Shown: positions 36,787 to 48,300 of the stretch, piece by piece
Layout: every line of letters begins with the position of its first letter
How positions within the stretch are numbered: the stretch's first letter is position 1
Source: Cylicocyclus nassatus
Lineage: Eukaryota > Nematoda > Chromadorea > Rhabditida > Strongylidae
Reading direction: 5' to 3'
Assembly: GCA_958299035.1 (NCBI GenBank)
Contig: CATQJL010000326.1
Span: forward strand, 1,192,232-1,256,231
Length of the DNA stretch: 64,000 bases
Translations under genes and position numbers: made by a program
The notes under the pieces: generated by a model
What the model was told of the DNA's origin: nothing
Seen by the model: the letters and a program-made list of their open reading frames with translations, nothing else
Databases searched by the model: none

Positions 36787-37477
36787 AGTACTTCTGTGTT
36801 CATCTAATTCCAGAAACAGAAAACTCATGAAAACATGTGTACATTAGCTGATAATCTAATAGTTGTCGGGAATTATCAACCACTGAGATTCACAGTTTCT
36901 GCTGTAGGATTGAATTCTCACAAAGTTGTTTCAGTTGTATTTTTGGGGGTTGTACTTTTGTCGGAGGAATCTTCCATATCTTTTACTCAGATTTAAAATA
37001 ATTGTTGTCCAACCTGCACACCTACTCGAAGTTGAAGTATTGTTCCTTCGAACTTTGCAACATTTCAACACTAGTTTCCTACACCTCCTGACTATAAGGG
37101 TAGCCGATTTCAGTATAGTGAGTGATATACAGGCTGCCGCCACAAGTCAAGCGGCTCAGGTCCTCACGACCACCTTGCTCTGGCTTTGCGCTGTAACATT
37201 TTTTTTAGGTATTTTGACATGCGAGCGGTGATTAGGCTGGCAAGGCAAATGGAGATCTCGGGATGAAGGAATGAATGTTGACAATACATGCTGCCTCAAA
37301 GGACTGCTGATTCACAAGCTTATGCAAGCTCCAGTGGTCCGTTAAAGTGGCGCTTAGTTAAAGCTTGCTTCTTCACCCAATTTAGAACTTGGAGGTATTT
37401 CCGCGTGATATCGCATCTCAACTTCTCAGACGCGATTTCCAGAAGATAGTTCAGCGCTCCAAATAAGTTATGCATAA
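36787..37477. other. No supported gene
   Basis: A plus frame at 36926-37231 (101 codons) is hydrophobic at both ends but has no motif or splice support. Confidence 0.35.
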
Positions 37478-38224
37478 GGCCCGTATGCACGTACATCCCC
37501 ACTGGGAGGGAAGGGAACTTGAGAGGGGATGCGTCAGATCTTGCTACTTTACGTATCTTTCTTCTTCCTTTTCTATCTTGCTTATGAAGGTTCTCATACC
37601 CTTATACCGATTAATGGATGCCAGGTTACTGATGTAATTGATTAGATTTTCACTACTTTGTGTAATCCCCTCGGGATCCCCAGGGGATCCCTAGGGGATC
37701 ACATCTTACTTTCAATGTCATTTATCTCCCTGAAAACTCAATGAAACGCTGTAAAATTGTAATGTGGATAAACTGCGGCGCTACTAAAGATGATTATGGT
37801 AGAAATAAGTGAAATCTCGGAATATCAAAATCTTCGGTAATCCCTAGCTCGCAAGCCAGGGATCATCGAAAAATTCACAGTCTTCAGATTCCATTTCTTC
37901 TGTCGAAAATATGCTTAGCAGTGCCGTAGTATATCCTCAGTACAATTTTACAGCTTTTCATTGACTTCTCAGGAATATAAATCACTTTGAAAATGAGACG
38001 TGATCCCTAGGGGATCCCTAGGAGACCCCCTGGGGATCACACAAAATGGCAAAAAACATTCTTGTATAGAAGTAACCCGGCATCCATTATGCGCAGGTAT
38101 AAGTATATGAACAACTTCATAAGCAAGATAGAGTAAAAAGAAAGATACGTAGAGTAGCGAGATATGACGCATCCCCTCTCAGATCCCCTCCCCTCCCCAG
38201 CGGGGATGTACGTGCATACGGGCC
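37478..38224. mobile_element. PIF/Harbinger-like MITE, GGCCCGTATGCACG ends, copy 1
   Basis: The left end GGCCCGTATGCACGTACATC and right end GATGTACGTGCATACGGGCC are perfect inverted repeats. The arms continue about 250 bp (GAGAGGGGATGCGTCAGATC, GATACGTA-type and CATCCATTA blocks). Both sides are flanked by ATAA, consistent with the TAA-type target of PIF/Harbinger. The interior has tandem GGGGATCCC-type palindromes (GGGATCCCCAGGGGATCCCT). The second copy is at 62126-63314. Confidence 0.8.
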
Positions 38225-38271
38225 ATAAGACTTGCCATCACTATGCTCTGGCATGACTCGCGACTCATGCC

Positions 38272-38797
38272 TTAACCCTTTGGGACCTGGTAGTGGCAAC
38301 TGCCACCATCAACTTCAAAGGGCAGTGTTACTGGAGCAACAGCGGATTTCTATTACTTATTGCTATAGGTAGCTTCAGACAACCTTTGCCTTCCTAATAG
38401 TGATTTGCAAGCCCCATTTCATCCATGGTGGTACTAGCAATGTAGGAATCTTTGTGCACAACTGAGTGACAAAAAATCGATAACCGTTGTCTGCCGCAGC
38501 ATCTGCTGAAAAAATATCGATTATCTTCCCTGATAGTTGAAATGAATTTACACTATTAACAAAAGTGTGGAGTATGATGTCACGCGAGCACATCTGCTAT
38601 GAGTACGCGATTTCATCTTTGTTGGAAAAAATTGGAAAATTGAATGAAGGTTGGGAGAAAAAATTAAAAATAAAAACGTCTTGTTGTCGAATAAGTTCCA
38701 AACTTCGCTGTATTGTTATTCAAAAGCTGCCCTATCATAAGCAGTAGGTGAGCAGTTCCCTCTCTTACTGGGAAAAAGTCAGGTCCCAAAGGGTTAA
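38272..38797. mobile_element. piggyBac-like MITE with TTAA duplication
   Basis: TTAA then CCCTTTGGGACCTGG at the left, and CAGGTCCCAAAGGG then TTAA at the right. A TTAA target plus CCC-starting inverted ends is the piggyBac signature. The 518-bp interior has a 60-codon plus frame (38565-38747) but nothing resembling a transposase. Confidence 0.85.
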
Positions 38798-38884
38798 ACA
38801 AGGAAGCTTGCTAGCCATTTTGCCATATGATAATTTGTGTGACTGATCGATTGGGAACATACTGCACTCAATGTAGAACAGCTG

Positions 38885-39185
38885 GTGTTTTCTTTTGACA
38901 TCGAATGTTTGAGTAAATGTTCTCAAATATTCGAATATTTGAATGACTGTCTTTCAAGTTGGCTCGAATATTCAAATATTCGAATAACTGTCTGTTAGAA
39001 TTCTTCGAATAAACGAACGTTCGAATATCTCATTTTTTCAAATCATCGAATGAACGAATTATTCGAATACAGGCCTTTTTCATTTATTCGACCATTCGAA
39101 TAATCGAATAATTGGACTTTCTCAAATATTCGAATAGTCGAATATTTCGAGTAAATTATTCGAACACGAATATCCGGTTCTAACT
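38885..39185. repeat. AATATTCGAA-rich low-complexity tract 2
   Basis: The tract consists of dense, degenerate TATTCGAATA units (CAAATATTCGAATATTTGAA, TTCGACCATTCGAATAATCG). It can fold on itself at many registers. It resembles the tract at 32160-32320, so it is probably a family member rather than chance. Confidence 0.65.
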
Positions 39186-40504
39186 ATACCAGATAGTAAT
39201 TGTACATGCATTGAAACTAGTTCTTTCCGAAGCGATTCTAAATGTGGGGTGGATTTGCCCCCACTTCATAAGCTTACTCGAGAGCTTTGGCTAGCCTAAT
39301 TTCCTGGGACGAGCAACTCAGAAGTATTGCTTAAGTATACTCCTTTTTGAGATTGTGCTTTGCTGACCTTCGGACCAATTTGTAGAGCTAAAGTCAACTT
39401 AGATCCACACGCATTATCTATCCTTCTTCATTATTTGATTTAGTCGCCATTTCGAAACATTCACGAAAAGAAGACTTTTATTAAGAAGCTTTCGCACACG
39501 CTGATATTATCTGTCAACCTCGCACTAGCCCGTGAAAGTGAGACTGATTTTGGAACCTTTTCCAGGCAAATATGACCCTTACCGTCAAAGCAGCTTGGAG
39601 GTTTCCAAATGATGGTAACAGCAAAGAGGGGTGGTGTTTTGAAATGTTTGAGTTGAAGCCAGCTATGCGAGTGTTCGTTTGCAAGTGAACAACTTTTAGT
39701 GTGTCAATTGCCACCGACCGCACTATCCCCTTGAGGGTGGCAAATTTTCAGTTAACTCATTGTCTTAGTTTTCCATGAATTGAGCGAATTCGGGACTATC
39801 AATAAAGACATTACGGCCTACAAAAAATGCGAACGAGAAAGAAACGAACTCGAACACTCCGCAAAGTCTCTTCCAAACTATCCCCCCCCCCATAGTTTTG
39901 CTGTCATTTGAGGGGTTCCTGCGTGACCTTGCTTTACCCCAATATCTACCGCTGATAAGAACTAAGGGTCTTGTACATGAACGACTACCCAGTGAAACAC
40001 TCCAAAACAAGGAACTGGGTTAGATAGTTTAGCCATGAGAAGAACGATTTCAATCCTAACACAGCCCATAAGATAATATTTAGGGACTACCAACATGATC
40101 CCTTCCAGTTTTTTAAACCAGTAAAACGAGGGTAGGTTCAAAGCAGATTGTCTGGAGATCTAGAATATGTAAGAATGTGGGATTTGGTGAGATCACAGAA
40201 AACCGTCAAAATCAAATCGTAATCCGTAAATCTTCCTTTTTCTGATCGAAAGTGCAGGTATCGATTAGCGAAGCCTATTTCGTCAATATGCAAAAATTCT
40301 TGCACGTCACCATGTCTATCCTTACGACATGGTCTTTTGAATGTGGTCTCACATCGCAATCAGAGTATGAGCACCCTGATTCTGGCTCATGAATCCAGGA
40401 CGAAAAACCGCAAAAATAGGTAACCCCCATAAACTTTTATGAAGAATCTGTTGTTTTATTTGTCAGCATTGAATGATTGTGTTTAGTTGAGCTTAAAGGC
40501 AGCT
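39186..40504. other. No supported gene
   Basis: Only short frames occur here. A minus frame near 39765-40010 and one near 40138-40359 have no motif. Confidence 0.35.
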
Positions 40505-40930
40505 CACAGCAGGTGCCGGGTTTTGTGGGGATGTTAGAGTAGACCCCCTACCTAAGCGATGGCTGAAGTTTGGAGCGAAAGAGGGGTCTACCAAGCCTGA
40601 AATTCGAAAGTGGCGCGGATATTACGGTAGGCCCGAATGCCACCCGCACAGCGACTTCGAACTGCAAAGCCAGAGCACGCATAGCGCGCATAGTCATGAG
40701 CGCAGGGTCCCGCAACGACTCTGCGTATCTACCTTGCATGCAACTCGTACTCGCCCGAGCCTACCGTAACATCCGGGCCACTTGTGGGAGGGGGGGGGGG
40801 GGGGATTTGTAGACTTGGTAGACCTCCTTTCGCGCTGCAAACTTCTGTCGTCGCTAGTTAAGGGGTCTACTATTACGTTACTACCAGAGCCAGGTACCCC
40901 CCACTTTGTTCCCACCAAACTGGGGAATAC
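40505..40930. mobile_element. Fold-back MITE with GTAGACCCC arms (edges approximate)
   Basis: GTAGACCCCCTACCTAAGCG with GAAGTTTGGAGCGAAAGAGG on the left pairs imperfectly with the complement on the right (CTTTCGCGCTGCAAACTTCT ... CTAGTTAAGGGGTCTAC). A G-run of 15 at 40790-40804 lies in the right half. The outer edges are inferred from weaker similarity (GCAGGTGCCGGG / CCAGGTACCCCC). Confidence 0.5.
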
Positions 40931-41080
40931 CTGGCTACAATCGACAATCGACATGCTAATTATAGATGTAGCGAACTGAGCTGTGCCGAACTTCTAATGA
41001 ACTGAGCTCTCCTCTGCTGGCTGAGGGCTAAAAGTACTAGCTTTTCCGTCCAGCGCAAACTCGCGGTCGAAACATGTTAA

Positions 41081-41445
41081 AGGCACTGTCCAGGCAAATC
41101 TGGACATATGGGTTCTTTGCCTGGAAACTGATGAGGAGGTTCCAGCTAAGGCACTGCTCAAACCGGCGCAAATTATTCATTCACGGCTGAGAAATCCTAC
41201 CCCAAGCACTCCGCGGCTACGCCGTGATCGCACTTAGCATGGGTCCCAGCGCGAACGTAATGTTAAACTGAGCGAGTCGTTTTCGAGTTGAGGTCACGGC
41301 GCAGGCGCGGGGTTTTCGAGGACGGATTTCTCAGCCGTGAATGAACTATTTGCGCTGCCCCTTGGGCAGTGCTTTAGTGATGACACCCTCATCTATTTAG
41401 AGGGGGAAAAACCTATGCGCCCAAATTTACCTGGACGCTGCCTTC
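41081..41445. mobile_element. AAAGGCAGTGTCC-family MITE, subtype 2, copy 1
   Basis: The ends read AGGCACTGTCCAGGCAAATC and TTTACCTGGACGCTGCCTT. Internal pairing includes CGCAAATTATTCATTCACGG / CCGTGAATGAACTATTTGCG and GGCACTGCTCA / GGGCAGTGCTTTAG. The closely related copy at 60222-60583 has the same order. Confidence 0.8.
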
Positions 41446-42394
41446 GAAGCTTCCGTGCTACTTTATACTTTATTAATCAGTACTATCTAACCGGCTAAAC
41501 CGGTGTGAAGGTATCGCATTCCGGTGGTGATGTTGCAAAAATTATCGCGCGGCAAAGCAGTGACGAGGACGAATCCCACATTTATCAAGAATCTGGCTGG
41601 CCCTTTGTTTATGACTGCTTCAAGACATAGATTTGTATCCCATATTCATTTGGTGCGATTATAAAATTACTAATAACATCTATTCTCTCAGCGCTCATGG
41701 TGCTAGAATCTGATCTGATAACGGATAAAGCGACAGAGAATAACAATAACACAAAAGAAGATAACAAGTGCCTCGTTCCACAAATAATTCCTCATTTATT
41801 TGAAATTCACTCCAAGATGGGGCAACTCAAATAAAAGTAGCGATTGCAGCTTACTCAAATCATTTGCCCAAGCCAGGTGAAGGATGAAACAATGATTTTC
41901 TTCGAAAAAGCCTAAGGCAACTGCCGATAAAATCGCCAATGTAGTCAACGTTTGATCTAAGAATTTAGAATGTTCATAAGAAAGGGAGAGCTACAACACC
42001 GGTCAGGACTAATCTCGGAGCAATTTCACTCGTAAAACAAAAACAATAGGGACTGGAAAAGGTGATGAGCGATGAATTACATAGATCGAACATAATTTCT
42101 AGAGGGAAACGAGGCAAACAAGTCAAAAGAAAGAATTTCTCGACACAAAGATCACGGTCAGCAGATAGATTCAGTGAAAATGCTCGCAAGCTATATGAAA
42201 TACGAATGTGCCCACGGTGATGGAAGAGAGAGAGGGAGAGAAAAGAGGAAGGGTAGATCAAAACAACAACTCGAAAAAAAAAAGAATGTTCTGCTCACGA
42301 TTGGCATCATATGTAATCTGGGACAGATACGGACAGTGAAGATCATACGACAGGAGTTTTTCTTTTCGGTGTACGCATAGTAACTGTCATGAGA
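41446..42394. other. No supported gene; 3' flank of the long minus-strand gene
   Basis: AT-rich. The 3' UTR of the 42.4-55.6 kb gene should occupy part of it. No transposon ends were identified. Confidence 0.35.
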
Positions 42395-45300
42395 TTACGT
42401 CTGTCCCTCTTCTGCTAAAACTTCTTCCACAGATCTGCCTTCTTCCTTAGCGCGCAGGTACGTCTGGTAGTGAGGAGACTCCTGCAATTCAGCGCTCTCC
42501 TCTACGTGGTAATTTGCGAACGCACTGAGAAAGCTGCTCACCTTGAATATTCTAACCTTCCTCTGAATCGCTCGTGCATTTTCCTTGTAGATGTTTTTGG
42601 GATCAGCGGCCATAGCCTTAGCATCGATTAAATTCTTATGTTCGTATATCCCTGTTATATGCTCTCAAATTCACACTTACAGCGTAGTCCTCGCCATGCG
42701 CATCAATCAAGCCGGAACAGAAAATGATATCACGAGGGAGCAACTTGTATACACGTTCGCGGCTAGACGGCGTCTTCAAAATTCAAAGATTACTTAAGCA
42801 AGAAGCGAGTATATAAAATAAGCTTCCACATGACGCAAGCGGACCCGATGGAACATTTGAGCTAAACAGCTGATTACAGTTTCTATGTTGAACAGTCGTA
42901 GGATCGAGCACCGATTACGAAAAAGGATTTGTATGCCATAACTTCATGTCGACCTGTGCGGACGACGAAGGGCGTGAAGCTTTTTTTTAAACATGAAAAA
43001 GTGAATGTATACCGCTGCAAAATACTGACTAGGTACGACTTCCAAAATCATGCGCCATTATTGAAACTGCAGAGATTTCGCACCTCAATCCGGAAAAAAC
43101 GAGCAAGACCAAGGCTTAAACAGTTTCTCAGCGTGACTTTAATTGACCAACTGCCCACACCGCTCTCACAGTAGAGAAAATGCGCGAGTAAATACCACAA
43201 GTTAGTTGAATAACAAACCAATTGTTTGAAAATTGAGAGCAAAGAGCTCCGCAAGTCTTGAGTTGGCGGTTCGATAGTCAGTTGAACTAATGTTAAGATT
43301 CAAGATAGAGCGATGGATAAGAAGTAGATTTGAGATGTAAGCAACACAAACTGTTTGACCTATGACCAAGTTGAAAGCCAATGCCGCGCATTAAGCTTGA
43401 GCATAAGATCGCCTTTTGCTTTACAGCTGACAAAGGAATGATCAGAAGTCAAAGTGGCCAATCTGAACAGACTGCATACCACTGGATGCAGCATAGAACG
43501 CTGACTCCTAATCTATCTTCCGTATCTGCTGAACGCCTTTGTGGACGAGGCTATAAGCAGTTCTACTTCAAGGGGATCGTACAAAAGAATTGCAAAGTCA
43601 AAGTTGCATATGCTTTTTTTAGCTCACATTTGGTCATGCATTGTATAAGCAACCTATCCGCATGTTGGGCCAGCCGGTCAAGATCTGTATGTCCAATCTG
43701 CACTTTGCATACACAATTACCCTGCAGTATAATAGCTGATAACTTCGTATAGAGGTTTAGATTTAGGTTTAGCAGATAGCAGATTCCGCATCAGTCTTCT
43801 ATACCGCTTCCAGTGATATACAGCTTGTTGAAAATATCCACCCCGACTTCTGACCATTCCCTTGTGAGATACGCATTTAGACGGACTTCGCACTAAATGA
43901 TTCCTCACTTCTGGGTTTCCATTCGACCTAACACGATTATTTTCAAAAGAATTGCTGTCCAAACAGATTTGGCACCTATGACTACAAGTATTCGAAATAT
44001 ACATAGCTGCTGCTGCCCTGACTTCTATCAACGTGTTACTAGAGAAAAGGCCGAGAGCTCGATTAAAGAATCAATGCTGTACAGACTTACTTGACAGTGC
44101 TGATCCCAAGACTGTCCTATTCACACTTTGATTACAATTGGAAAGAACATGACAGTAAGAAAGAAAGTAACAAAGATAACATCGGTGCCGACTAGACAAA
44201 AAGAAAAACTTAAAGTAGCAAAGCTATGCACAAACCGTGGGCCTTGAGTAGTGAAGTTCAAGAGGAAGAGGGGTGATGTGAATCTTATGTTCAGTTGCTA
44301 CTTCCGGCTTCCTTTCCGACAGCTTCACGAGTTGAGCGTCGATCGTCATTTTCTGCACACAAAAAGACTACGACTATATTTCTACAGACTAATCAAACAG
44401 AGATGGGTCACTACAACGTGCTCTAACTTTGTTGAACCAAGAGGTTCATTGTTACTTTGGGAAAAGAGTGGAGGTGCATGGCTCTAGCTAGCCCTTGTTC
44501 AAAAAATAGAAATGAAATCTGAAAAAAGCACGCCTTGGGCACTAGATATTGCACCGCTAACCTAGCACTAAACATGCAGCCTGACCTGCAACAAAGTTGC
44601 AACAAATTTGATTCAGTGAATGTCGGCAAAACATACTACATTCGGGTCGATCTCGACAATGTCGTGCTTGGCCTTCTTCAAAGTGTGTGAAACTAGTTTT
44701 TCTACATTTTGGGCGAACTGTGTGGGGCTCGTCGAGGAAGTGGTGTCGAGCGTGGCGGTGATAGTATGTACTGTTTCTAAAAAAGGCTATGATAGTTTAC
44801 AACTGATGTGCTGCCGAGTGACATAACCTTTCATTCCGTTCTCATTGGCAGTGCTTGTCACTTCATGAACTTGGATAGGAGGTGATGCCTGATCAGTTGG
44901 AGCGTCATTCTCTGACATTACGGACTCCTTAAACAGACTCCTTCAGCAGCTCACAAATGAGCACTAAGCGAATATACTAACGGTAACAACAGTTACTTCC
45001 GTAGTGATCTCAACACCGGGTGATACCTGCTTGACTTTCTTCTCTTTCTGTTTATTCTTCATGGCCGAAGATTTCCCCTAAGGTGATTGACATTGCGCAT
45101 TGGTAAATGATCAAATATGGACCTTAAGTGCTTGGGAACAATGAAGAAACGAGGGATGCCAAATACGTAATGAGCAACTAACGCTTCCGTTTTGTGTGAG
45201 CTTAGCTTATCATTAACTATAGGTCTCATTTATCACAAAACCCGAAAGAATACTTAGTGCGAGAATATAGAATTTTGGAAAAGACGGTACTAAAGTGAGC

Positions 45301-48300
45301 AAAACTTCCTTAGGTGAAAACCACAACGATAATCTATTTAAATAAAAAGGAATCGACTGACTCACAGTGTAATCTTCCTTATTTCCATCATGCCTGTTAG
45401 ATTCGTCATGAGAGGGTTCACCATGCGTTACCTGAAAAAGCAGTCGTAACTCAAATGAATCTCAAATAAGATTCAAACCAGCTTACAGTAATGAATAAAC
45501 GTTTACGCGCGTTGCGAGATCGCCTCAAGGGCTGGGCATACATCACACGATTTCATGGCCTCGCGATCAGAGGTGCGATGGGGGGAGCCGGGCCCACCAA
45601 AAGTGAAGGTGGTCCCAGCTACCACTGGCCGGCCAAAAGTGAAGGTGGTAGTGTCGGACACTCACCTCCCAAAACGTCGACGGGGGGGGGGGGACGAGGG
45701 AGGTGCGGGGGGGGGGGAGTAGAACGGACGAACAGAGCTATCTTTCTAGGTCGAACTGTGACCCAACGGCCCTCTTTAGGGCCACAGATACCATGAATAT
45801 TAAAAATACTTATAAATTTTATTTATAAGAATCTAAAATAGACGTGTTTAGTAAATGGTGTATTTGGAAGTAAAAGTTTGTTGGACTGTACGGATTTTAT
45901 TAAGTAAATTTTGTCATAACATACTGCGAAGGAAGTAGGTCGATCTAGGCAGTAACGGCCGAGAACCAGAATTTTGAATATTTAAATAGTGAAAAATCAT
46001 GCGAAATTTCCACTGTTATAAATGTGTTGTTTGAAGATGTCAGCAGTTGCGACTTCATAGGTTTTGAAGAGTAAATGGTGCTCTATCAGATAGTGAAAGA
46101 ATCGAGTCAATTTGAGAGACAGTCGTTGAAAACCAGAATTCTAAAAATTTACGCCATTTTTGCGTGTTTTTTGACAGTTGACAGTTAAACTCATATAAAT
46201 CTTGAAAGTGAAAGTGTAGATGTTGCGACTTCATAGGTTTTGTAGAGTAAGGTTTGCCTTATCTGAATTTATCTTAGCCGTACCGATTCACTGAAAGAGT
46301 GCCGAGATCCAGAGTCTTGAATAAGCAGGTAAAAAGGCGCTTTTTGAAATTCAACAGCTCATAACTTCTTCAGAACTGCATGAATCATGCTGCGACTTCA
46401 TAGGTTAGATTCTTCTCATCAAGAGCTTTCAGATGATATATAATATGTGGGGGTTTAGAGCCTCCTACGAATTATGCCCGTGGGGGGAGCCTTTTCATAC
46501 CAAAGTCTCCCCCCTCCAATACATTGAAGTGGGCTAGGGGGAGACTTTGGTATGAAAAGTCTCCTCCCCCGGGCATAATTCGTAGGAGGCTCTAAACCCC
46601 CACATATTATATATCATCTGAAAGCTCTTGATGAGAAGAATCTAACCTATGAAGTCGCAGCATGATTCATGCAGTTCTGAAGAAGTTATGAGCTGTTGTA
46701 TTTCAAAAAACGCTTTTTTACCTGCTTATTCAAGACTCTGGATCTCGGCACTCTTTCAGTGAATCGGTACGGCTAAGATAAATTCAGATAAGGCAAACCT
46801 TACTCTACAAAACCTATGAAGTCGCAACATCATACACTTTCACTTTCAAGGTTTATATGAGTTTAACTGTCAACTGTCAAAAAACACGCAAAAATGGCGT
46901 AAATTTTTAGAATTCTGATTTTCAACGATTATCTCCCAAATCCACTCGATTCTTTCACTAACTGATAGAGCACCATTTACTCTTTAAAAACTTTGAAGTC
47001 GCAACTGCTGACATCTTCAAACAACAGATTTATAACAGTGGAAATTTTGCATGATTTTTCACTATATAATTATTCAAAATTCTGGTTCTCGGCCGTTACT
47101 GCCTGGATCGATCTACTTTCTTCGCTGTACGTTATAACAAAATTTGCTCAATAAAATTCGTACAGTTTCGCTAAGTTTTACTTCCAAATACACCATTTAC
47201 TGAGCACGTTTATTTCAAATATATATGCCGCCGTATACATAAATATATGCTTTCAATAATCCTTTTTGCGTTTGTTTTGCTTATTTCCCTTCTTTATCGT
47301 CCAGCAAAAATTTTTTTATTCCAAAAGTGAAAGTGGTCACCCTGTACCAGCTCAAAAGTGAAGGTAGGGGGAGAATCGGCTCCCACTATCGCACCTCTGC
47401 TCGCGATTCTCTCATCAAGAAACTGTTACGATATTGCATGCCGCTTGCACTTCGGTGGTAGTTATTTCCGAGACATTAGAAAACTTTCACAACGAGATGA
47501 TAGGCATGCGAAACACTCATAACACTTGTCTTGTAGCGACTGAATCGCGACGATCAAATCGCGTGAACTCTGAGGCCAGCCCGAGCCTTGTTCAACAAAA
47601 ATCGCGAATGAGGAAGACTCACCACGTTATCGCTGGCCGCATGCGTCTTTCTCATCCGTATTTTTGAACGTTTATATGCAGCTCTTAAAAAGGCAATATC
47701 TCGCCAAAACGCTCGTAAGCACATTTGCAAAAGTTTACTACCATGGTAAAAGCTGGAGGTGGTGCAGGAGGAACCAAAGCCCTTGCCGCCTGCCCAAGGG
47801 GGAAAGTGGAAGGCAGAGGAGGCTCCGCCCATCGCTCCGCTCACGGGATGCTCCCATTCCAAATATTGATCAAATTTAATGGGTTAATAGGTTAAACTAT
47901 GAATTGGGTTTTGGAAATTGACAGTAAAGATTCTCAAACAGGTTTTCAGGTACCAGGATGATAATAAAAGTAGTATCATGTCATAAACCTAATGAATATA
48001 GTAACGGTCGTCTTTGTAACAGTCAAATGGAACACCCTACCATTGATGAATTTTGTTCAAAATCAAAGTGATGGTGAGCTTAGAAGGTGGGTTTTGATTC
48101 AAAGCAGGAGAACATGAGCCGAAAATGTAGTTTTAAACTGATTTCAACAGTAACTTTAACAAAGAGACTCACACAACATTCTGGATACTCAGACCCAAAA
48201 AGGACGTAAAATGCAAATGCAAAATCTTATACCTGAGAGGAGGCTCAGTAAAGCTTCATAGCTCAGATTTGAAGTGCGAACCAAACCTGGACAACCTTTA

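Noticed and set aside
37560..38160. GGGGATCC repeats considered as a CRISPR-like array
   Set aside because: Units are short palindromes without regular spacers, lie in the arms of a MITE, and the genome is eukaryotic.
42535..42560. Possible 17-nt intron (GTGAGCAGC...CTCAG) in the last exon of the long gene
   Set aside because: Too short to splice, and reading straight through keeps the frame to the stop codon.
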